Source: Sedimentisphaerales bacterium (lineage in GTDB: Bacteria > Planctomycetota > Phycisphaerae > Sedimentisphaerales > SG8-4). From it: a DNA stretch of 5,010 nucleotides. Position numbers and translations under genes: made by a program. The stretch spans positions 1-5,010 of the forward strand of contig JAFGCA010000457.1 of assembly GCA_016932895.1 (NCBI GenBank), read 5' to 3'. Below the pieces are notes generated by a model, which worked only from the letters and a program-made list of their open reading frames with translations, made no database searches and was not told where the DNA came from. Positions 1 to 4,240 of this stretch are shown here, in pieces. Numbering within the stretch: the stretch's first letter is position 1; every line of letters starts with the position of its first letter.

Positions 1-375
1 GAGCGCGTCGTCCATATGTTGGCCGTCCGGCGGGTCCTGCACCGGCACCGATTCCGATGGGACGTCGTCGATACCGACGTGCCGCCCGTGCTTTCGCCAG
101 GTGCGGTAGTAATCGATGGCCGTCCGGGCCGCGACGCAATTGAGCCAGGCGGCGAATGACTTCTCACACTCGAACCGGCCCAGGTTGCGGAAGACCTTGA
201 ACCAGACCTCCTGCACGCAGTCGGCCACCTGCGAACGATCCCGCACAATCCGATAGCAGATGCGGTGCACCCGGTCGATATGCCGGTGGTACAGGCGCGC
301 CGCCGCGTCCCGGTCGCCCCGCTGCGCCGCCTCGATCAAGGCCGTATCGGAAATCGAGTTGTGCCCGTCCATCAT
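1..375 (-). CDS. ECF-type RNA polymerase sigma factor, N-terminal part (runs off the left edge)
   Basis: The gene is open for 125 codons to the window edge without a stop. It should be an alternative sigma factor that directs RNA polymerase to a small set of promoters. Residues about 25-93 look like sigma-70 region 2: an Arg/Leu-Tyr-rich first helix, the core-binding segment DCVQEVWFKVFRNLGRF (about 52-68), then FAAWLNCVAARTAIDYYR (about 74-91) in the region 2.3/2.4 position. A charged linker, about 95-125, follows. Region 4, which reads the -35 element, would lie off the window. The start is well bounded: an in-frame TGA sits directly before two tandem ATG codons (375 and 372). There is no clear Shine-Dalgarno sequence. 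It lies 82 bases downstream of the PEP-CTERM gene on the same strand, so the two may share a transcript. The family call is strong; subgroup and target promoters cannot be told. Confidence 0.9.
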   Translation of the reverse strand, partial: MMDGHNSISDTALIEAAQRGDRDAAARLYHRHIDRVHRICYRIVRDRSQVADCVQEVWFKVFRNLGRFECEKSFAAWLNCVAARTAIDYYRTWRKHGRHVGIDDVPSESVPVQDPPDGQHMDDAL

Positions 376-376
376 T

Positions 377-387
377 CATACAGTATG
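377..387. repeat. Small inverted repeat CATAC-A-GTATG just upstream of the sigma-factor start
   Basis: Two perfect 5-base arms surround one central base, ending two bases before the sigma factor's ATG. The position would suit an operator or a small structure limiting translation start. Arms this short can occur by chance, so the role is inference only. Confidence 0.3.
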
Positions 388-432
388 TACGGACCTCGCG
401 CCGAAAGTGAATACAAGAGAAGTGAGAAGACG

Positions 433-442
433 GGAAATTTCC
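433..442. repeat. Perfect 10-base palindrome GGAAATTTCC between the PEP-CTERM and sigma-factor genes
   Basis: This AT-centred palindrome stands in the 82-base gap, 16 bases past the PEP-CTERM stop codon and about 58 bases before the sigma start. It has no loop and no following T-run, so it is not an intrinsic terminator. It could be a protein-binding site controlling the sigma gene. No partner protein can be named. Confidence 0.3.
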
Positions 443-457
443 GGAAGTTGTGGGTCT

Positions 458-1015
458 CTACTGCCGCTTTCGGCGCAGCGCCAGGGCGCCGAGGCCGAGC
501 AGCAGGATGGTGGTCGGCTCAGGTGTTGGGACTGAGGGCACGACGATGGGAACCGCTACGGTCTTCGTGGTGCCGCCGCCTCCCGAAATGCTAAATCCGG
601 GGCCCTGGAGATCGACCAGCGAAGGCACGAGCCTGGTGGGACCGCCGCCTCCGCCACCCAGCGAGAGCTTCCGCTCCATGCCGTCGTCTTGGGCGGACCG
701 AAAGACGGCCACGACGATCTTCGCGGCATCCACGCGTACGGTCGTTTGTTTGGACTTGGGGTCGGAGACGTCGCCGATCCAGTAGGCGAACTGGTACCCA
801 GGCTGCGGATCGGCCGACAAGGTCACGACCGAATTGGCGCTGAAGCGGTGCATTCCGACTTTCGGGGTCACCGTCCCGGCCTTGATCGGACTGTGCTCGA
901 TGCAGAGCTCGTACGCCGTGACCTCGGCCTGTTCCGCCTCAGCGGCGTGAACGACCGTCGCTGCCGGCAGCAGCCCTATGACCAGCGCCACAAGTTGTAT
1001 CGTGCGTCGCTTCAT
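458..1015 (-). CDS. Small secreted PEP-CTERM protein with an InlB B-repeat-like domain
   Basis: The predicted protein has 185 residues. Residues 1-24 form a signal peptide: MKRR, a hydrophobic core about 7-20, and a likely cut after VHA at 24. Residues about 38-108 resemble one divergent InlB B-repeat-like domain, with VTLSADPQPGYQFAYWIGD (about 64-82) and a strand ending in VVAVF. Two glycine runs (120-125 and 145-148) flank a short hydrophobic segment. The end is a PEP-CTERM sorting signal: TPEPTT at 164-169, a hydrophobic stretch to about 180, then RRKRQ. In this family the signal is recognised by a membrane exosortase, which processes the protein during export. I chose ATG 1015 because it opens the signal peptide. 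The frame stays open upstream to TTG 1141 and ATG 1126, but those starts would bury the signal peptide and lack a ribosome binding site. The single domain suggests a surface or biofilm-matrix component; its partner is unknown. The ECF sigma gene follows. Confidence 0.85.
   Translation of the reverse strand: MKRRTIQLVALVIGLLPAATVVHAAEAEQAEVTAYELCIEHSPIKAGTVTPKVGMHRFSANSVVTLSADPQPGYQFAYWIGDVSDPKSKQTTVRVDAAKIVVAVFRSAQDDGMERKLSLGGGGGGPTRLVPSLVDLQGPGFSISGGGGTTKTVAVPIVVPSVPTPEPTTILLLGLGALALRRKRQ
573..652. repeat. Direct repeat CCGCCGCCTCC (573-583 and 642-652) encoding the two glycine runs
   Basis: An identical 11-base sequence occurs twice, 69 bases (23 codons) apart and in the same frame of the PEP-CTERM gene. 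On the coding strand it is GGAGGCGGCGG and encodes glycine runs. The in-frame spacing could reflect an old internal duplication or a slippage-prone tract, or simply glycine codon bias. Confidence 0.45.
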
Positions 1016-1078
1016 CTTTGCGTTGCCCGTTTCCTGCACCCTGTGAGGAAGCGGATGGGACGGGCGCCTGTAGAAAAG

Positions 1079-1106
1079 CCACACGAGACCGATGGCCCGT
1101 GCGTGG
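1079..1106 (-). ncRNA. Possible leader hairpin (attenuator-like) in the PEP-CTERM 5' UTR
   Basis: Read on the minus strand, CCAC and ACG pair with CGT and GTGG around a GC bulge. An inner GGCC/GGTC stem with one G-T wobble closes a three-base ATC loop. That makes about 11 pairs with two small bulges. CTTTTC follows at once (1078-1073), so it looks like a weak terminator or attenuator between the predicted promoter and the start at 1015. The T-run is short. I match it to no known riboswitch family, and it may be only a local GC-rich fold. Confidence 0.35.
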
Positions 1107-1163
1107 TCCTGTGAACACCCTCCCATGTTGGCTTCTGTCAAACCCTCATTCGACTATGTCTAT

Positions 1164-1192
1164 AGGATACCGGATTGGGCCGGAATAGTCAA
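1164..1192 (-). promoter_or_regulatory. Sigma-70-like promoter for the PEP-CTERM gene
   Basis: On the minus strand TTGACT (1192-1187) is followed after exactly 17 bases by TATCCT (1169-1164), matching the -35 and -10 consensus at 5 of 6 and 4 of 6 positions. Transcription would start near 1157, leaving a leader of about 140 bases. The spacer carries two copies of CCGGA (plus strand 1170-1174 and 1180-1184), spaced one helical turn apart, which might bind a regulator. Confidence 0.5.
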
Positions 1193-1341
1193 CGGTGCGG
1201 GACGCGTCACAGGAACTGTTGCCGTCATTCCGATAACCTGCGAGTCGGTCGCCTGAGTGCGGCGCGGTTCTCGGACCCTGCGCTGCCAACGCGCAAGGCA
1301 CCTGCAGAATTTTCCCTGCGTGGGGGAGTGATTTTTCGCCT

Positions 1342-1959
1342 CTATGGGCGGACGGGGTGGCGCAGGATGGTCTTGAGCTTCTCCAGGGGCACACGCCTCG
1401 GGTCGGAAAGGTAAATCTCATGGTGCGGTCCGTGAAAGGCAAGCCCTTGCTCGCGAGCGAAGGTCTCCATCTGCGCCAGCGTGCGCCTTTCTTCCTCGTA
1501 CGGACCGACGTGCAACATCTGGACGCAGAGCCCTTCCCCCAGACGTTCGAGGTGCACTTGGCGTGCCTGAGGGGCTTTGCCTTTTTCGATCAGTGTTGTT
1601 GCCGCCCGTTCGAGTTCGGGCGTCTCGACGAAGTCCGGCGTGCGAATCATCAGCTTCCAATTCCAGTTCTCTTGTGGTGCTGTCTCGAACGTTTGCCCCG
1701 GGTTGTCGAGCCACCACAGGGCTTCAAGCTTGCAGATCACATAGTCCTGAGCGCCGTCGAACTTGCGGGTCATCTTGACGGTGTATGCCATGCCGTACAA
1801 GGCGCCGATCTTGTCGGCGAACTCGGGCCCACCCGGGGCGCCGCGGCCGTCGATGCTGAGGTACGCTGCCTGGTCTACCGTGACCAGGATGGGCGCCTTG
1901 GGTGTGGCGTATTGGTCTTTGTGGATTTTGTACAGATCGAGTTTATCGGAGGCCGTCAC
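1342..1959 (-). CDS. Free-standing GyrI-like small-molecule-binding domain protein
   Basis: The 205-residue protein is probably cytoplasmic and made of one GyrI-like fold, the ligand-binding domain family also found in BmrR and Rob. No DNA-binding domain is present. Family marks include VDQAAYLSIDGRGAPGG (28-44), which resembles the opening of stand-alone GyrI-like proteins; KLEALWW near 77-83; MLHVGPYEEE (148-157); and the C-terminal HHEIYLSDPRRVPLEKLKTI (179-198). Family members bind cationic or hydrophobic small molecules and some give toxin resistance or hydrolyse their ligand; no substrate can be read here. The start is GTG at 1959, because AGAGGA lies six bases upstream and overlaps the stop of the preceding AraC/GyrI regulator. 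The gene is therefore probably translated from the same mRNA as the regulator. The frame stays open far upstream, but that is out-of-frame readthrough of the regulator gene. Confidence 0.88.
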   Translation of the reverse strand: MTASDKLDLYKIHKDQYATPKAPILVTVDQAAYLSIDGRGAPGGPEFADKIGALYGMAYTVKMTRKFDGAQDYVICKLEALWWLDNPGQTFETAPQENWNWKLMIRTPDFVETPELERAATTLIEKGKAPQARQVHLERLGEGLCVQMLHVGPYEEERRTLAQMETFAREQGLAFHGPHHEIYLSDPRRVPLEKLKTILRHPVRP

Positions 1960-1965
1960 GGTCGT

Positions 1966-1971
1966 TCCTCT
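1966..1971 (-). promoter_or_regulatory. Ribosome binding site AGAGGA that sets the GTG start of the lone GyrI gene
   Basis: AGAGGA lies six bases before GTG 1959 and shares its first base with the TGA stop of the regulator (1973-1971). Ribosomes ending the regulator would release on this site, so translational coupling is likely. Confidence 0.7.
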
Positions 1972-2873
1972 CAGGACAAGGGTTGCAGCGGAGCGTAGAT
2001 GTCGGTCAGCAAGTCTTCCGGGTCGGTGCTCTCCGGGTCGTTCAGGTAGAACTCCAGGCTCGGCTCCGAACGCAGCTCGCGCCCGCTGTGTGGCAGCCAT
2101 TGGCCGAACAGCGCGGCGTAGGTCTGGTTGAGATTCTCGTAAGGGCCGCTGTGCGTGACGACCGCGAACTCGCCTCCGGGCAGCATCTGCACGCCGACCT
2201 CGCCTTCCGGCGTGAAATCCTCGCCCACGGTGATGCAGGCATCGTAGCGAATCTTCTCCGGCGCCGTGACCTCGGGATCGTCGTGGCAGACACCGACGAA
2301 GCGGCTGTCCGGCCCGATCAGGCCCTTTCTGCCCAACCTCATGCACAGTGTTTCCCATGCCTGTCCCACTTCGTTGTACGGTCCGACGTGCCGGACAAAC
2401 GCGACCCGCAGCGGCTCCAAACGTTCGATCTTGACCTCCATAATCGCACCTCCTGAAAGCAATTGAGACCTGAGATTCTGGGTTTCCACGACCCCGTTCT
2501 GAAAGTGAACGCCTGGCGCGGTGAAGGCAATCGTGTTGTTCGAGCGAAACTGAGACGGCGAACATCCCAACAACGCTCCGAAGGCTCGTGTGAAGGACTC
2601 ATGGGTTTGAAACCCGGCCTCCAAGGCGATATCGAGCACGGAGCGGTCCGTGTGTTTCAGTCGCAGCGCCGCCCGTTCGAGACGCAACCGTCTGATGTGC
2701 TCTTTGAGCGACTCGCCCACCATGCCGCGAAAAATGCGATGGAAATGGTAGGGCGAGAAGTGCGCCACGCGGGCCAGCTCCTCCAGCGGCATCGGCTCAT
2801 CGAGATTCTGCTGGATGAATACCAGGACCCGCAACAGACGTTCTTCGTAGAGTTTCTGTGTCGATTCTTTCAT
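1971..2873 (-). CDS. AraC-family transcriptional regulator with a C-terminal GyrI-like ligand domain (Rob-like layout)
   Basis: The 300-residue protein is probably a ligand-responsive transcription factor. Residues about 10-110 are an AraC/XylS-type double helix-turn-helix: first HTH LEELARVAHFSPYHFHRIFR (30-49), second from SVLDIALEAGFQTHESFTRAF (78-98) to the hallmark SPSQFR (105-110). A linker of about 35 residues leads to a GyrI-like domain (about 145-299). That domain holds two related halves, each with an H-x-GPY motif (HVGPY 162-166, HSGPY 241-245), and ends LEFYLNDPESTDPEDLLTDI. E274 sits where the family often has an acidic residue; a role in binding cationic ligands is inference. 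Escherichia coli Rob has the same order of domains. ATG 2873 is preceded by GGTGA six bases away. The next gene encodes a second GyrI domain, so the pair likely serves one sensing or resistance response. The ligand is unknown. Confidence 0.9.
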   Translation of the reverse strand: MKESTQKLYEERLLRVLVFIQQNLDEPMPLEELARVAHFSPYHFHRIFRGMVGESLKEHIRRLRLERAALRLKHTDRSVLDIALEAGFQTHESFTRAFGALLGCSPSQFRSNNTIAFTAPGVHFQNGVVETQNLRSQLLSGGAIMEVKIERLEPLRVAFVRHVGPYNEVGQAWETLCMRLGRKGLIGPDSRFVGVCHDDPEVTAPEKIRYDACITVGEDFTPEGEVGVQMLPGGEFAVVTHSGPYENLNQTYAALFGQWLPHSGRELRSEPSLEFYLNDPESTDPEDLLTDIYAPLQPLS

Positions 2874-2879
2874 ACGCGG

Positions 2880-2921
2880 TCACCAACTTTGACACTGGTC
2901 TTGTTGTCAGAGGCAATTATA
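2880..2921 (-). promoter_or_regulatory. Promoter region and ribosome binding site of the AraC/GyrI regulator
   Basis: A perfect TATAAT lies at 2921-2916, about 43 bases before the start codon, but no good -35 hexamer stands 16-18 bases upstream of it, which may mean activator dependence. The expected transcription start near 2909 falls in an inverted repeat, TGACA (2890-2894) and TGTCA (2905-2909) with a 10-base spacer, a possible autoregulatory operator. GGTGA (2884-2880) is the ribosome binding site. Confidence 0.45.
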
Positions 2922-2992
2922 GAAAATGGGCGTAAGTGTGCTTGACCGTTTTTGCTATTCTTGGGCGACTGCGAGCGTTGAAGCAGACGCGC

Positions 2993-4240
2993 CTATCCGG
3001 TCGGCTGCGCCGGCTCGGTGCGGCCACGCAACTCACTGTGATTCAGGGCCGAACCGCGAAACAGCCTACGGATGTGGTTGCGCAACGGCACGAAGGGCCG
3101 CTTGATCCGCCTGAACTCCCACCGAGTCTGGTTGCGCCGGATCGCCGTGTCGAGGGCCCTGGCCCATTCGGCCGTCCCCAAGCCCTGCCGTTGGGCTCCC
3201 AACAGAATCTCCTGCCATTGACGCAGGGTCTGTTGCGAATGGAGACGCACATTGCGAATGTGCCGCAGGCTGACGTCCTCTTCGAATGTCGGTGGCAGGT
3301 CGATGCCGGCGGCGCGGAACGAGAGAATGGTGCGGATGCACTTCTCACACCGGCAACAGTTGGCGTGACGCCCCGGAGTCACGAGGCAAACGTGAAGGTG
3401 GCGCATCGCCTCGGGCCATTGCGCCAGAAGTTGGATCTTCTCGAAGCGGGTGCTCTCAGGGCCGTCGTCGATGACCTGGAAGTGTCGGCTGCTCATGAGC
3501 GGGTTGCTTACCGGGTGGCTGCCCCAGGCGACCTGCATTCGAGTATACGGAACATCGTTCGGAAACAGTGCAGTGTCGAATCGTCCTGAGAACAAACGAA
3601 GACTGCTGTTGAGAACGGTGCCGAAGCTATGCCCCCAGAGCGTCGAAAGCTCACGTAGATTCGTAGCGACCGGTATGCACGGCACATCCACGCTCCGAGC
3701 CATCGCGCGGGCTCCGGCCAGCAGTCCCTCGTACATGCCTTCGCTACTGTCCTGGTCCAGCCGAATGTCGAATCCGTGCAGGACGATCGATGCCCCGATG
3801 GACCGGCTGCGTCGCCCCGCCAGGCCTTGGGTATGACGAAACAAGGTGAAGGATGAGTCCACTCCGCAGGATACCGGCGCGATCGTTTGTCCCCTGACGG
3901 GAGGGGCGGGGGCTTCGGTCTCCTCGCGTGCTTGGATAGCCACCGGCTGATACTGATCCGGCAGCCACGCACGCCACAGCGCCATGTACTGTTCCAGGTT
4001 CGCCAACAGCGACGGAGACGCGGCACCGTCGATGATCACGTCTCGTCGCCACCGCATGATAGGGAAGAAGGACGCGATAATGAAGGGGTCCGCCCACGGC
4101 GTCAGGGCCTCGCGCCACTCAGCGGGCAGCCGCCACCAGAGACGGTGACGTCTGCCGTCGGGGTGCGCCAGTACCGCGGCTGCTTCCAAAGTCGGTCCGT
4201 CCACGCGGACAGGTTCCGGCGTCAATCGTACGGGTTGCAT
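2993..4240 (-). CDS. QueC-like PP-loop ATP-pyrophosphatase homologue with a four-cysteine metal-type cluster
   Basis: The 415-residue protein looks cytoplasmic, with no signal peptide or membrane segment. PP-loop enzymes bind ATP and activate a carbonyl or carboxyl group by adenylation. The PP-loop is PVSCGVDSSFTL (about 122-133), where the usual SGGxDS reads SCGVDS. C285, C295, C298 and C301 (C-x9-C-x2-C-x2-C, within HVCLV and NCCRCEKCIRT) match the layout of the QueC zinc site. Other blocks include VLHGFDIRLD (154-163), ATNLREL (192-198) and WGSHPVSNPLMSS (239-251), which I recall from uncharacterised QueC-related proteins. The first 110 residues are a separate N-terminal region, and a basic tail follows about 365. 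It is much longer than QueC (about 220-230 residues), so it is probably not the queuosine enzyme. ATG 4240 is preferred (AGGAGG five bases away); ATG 4243 is the alternative. It overlaps the beta-helix gene's stop. The family call is good; the substrate is unknown. Confidence 0.78.
   Translation of the reverse strand: MQPVRLTPEPVRVDGPTLEAAAVLAHPDGRRHRLWWRLPAEWREALTPWADPFIIASFFPIMRWRRDVIIDGAASPSLLANLEQYMALWRAWLPDQYQPVAIQAREETEAPAPPVRGQTIAPVSCGVDSSFTLFRHTQGLAGRRSRSIGASIVLHGFDIRLDQDSSEGMYEGLLAGARAMARSVDVPCIPVATNLRELSTLWGHSFGTVLNSSLRLFSGRFDTALFPNDVPYTRMQVAWGSHPVSNPLMSSRHFQVIDDGPESTRFEKIQLLAQWPEAMRHLHVCLVTPGRHANCCRCEKCIRTILSFRAAGIDLPPTFEEDVSLRHIRNVRLHSQQTLRQWQEILLGAQRQGLGTAEWARALDTAIRRNQTRWEFRRIKRPFVPLRNHIRRLFRGSALNHSELRGRTEPAQPTG

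Larger units (their letters stand above)
1016..1341. other. Gene-free stretch between the lone GyrI gene and the PEP-CTERM gene
   Basis: These 326 bases hold no convincing gene on either strand. The open frames crossing them have no ribosome binding site, and their translations resemble nothing I recognise. I see a sigma-70-like promoter at 1164-1192, a predicted leader of about 140 bases with a hairpin at 1079-1106, and a weak stem at 1277-1297 without a T-run. No clear intrinsic terminator follows the GyrI gene. Confidence 0.7.

Noticed and set aside
164..379. Gly/Arg-rich 71-residue frame starting at ATG 379
   Set aside because: It is a shifted reading of the ECF sigma gene, whose own frame shows clear region 2 motifs.
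1136..1141. Minus-strand TTGACA as a second -35 box for the PEP-CTERM gene
   Set aside because: Seventeen bases downstream the sequence reads GTGTTC, which is not a -10 element. The pair at 1164-1192 is far better.
1277..1297. Stem of seven pairs with a seven-base loop downstream of the GyrI gene, as an intrinsic terminator
   Set aside because: It includes a wobble pair and no T-run follows on the minus strand, so it lacks the second half of a terminator.
1146..1442. Small 98-residue minus-strand frame crossing the end of the GyrI gene
   Set aside because: It overlaps the GyrI coding end and the promoter, has no ribosome binding site and a composition typical of shadow frames.
1902..2456. 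Long plus-strand open frame opposite the AraC/GyrI and lone GyrI genes
   Set aside because: It lies antisense to two recognisable genes, has no ribosome binding site, and its translation resembles no family. Long antisense frames are expected in GC-rich coding DNA.
1960..2565. A 202-codon N-terminal extension of the lone GyrI gene
   Set aside because: It is an out-of-frame reading of the AraC/GyrI gene. The GTG at 1959 has a well-placed ribosome binding site and starts a normal family N-terminus.
2889..2894. Perfect plus-strand TTGACA as a -35 box of a divergent promoter
   Set aside because: No -10 hexamer lies 16-18 bases downstream and no plus-strand gene follows.
2936..3589. Plus-strand open frame opposite the 3' half of the PP-loop gene
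   Set aside because: The minus strand carries conserved PP-loop and cysteine motifs here, and the plus-strand product has no recognisable domain.
2993..4240. The QueC-like gene as part of a Qat or type IV CBASS anti-phage system
   Set aside because: None of the partner genes of those systems (ATPase, TatD-like nuclease, cyclase, ubiquitin-like or glycosylase components) is present, and the neighbours are a beta-helix protein and an AraC regulator.
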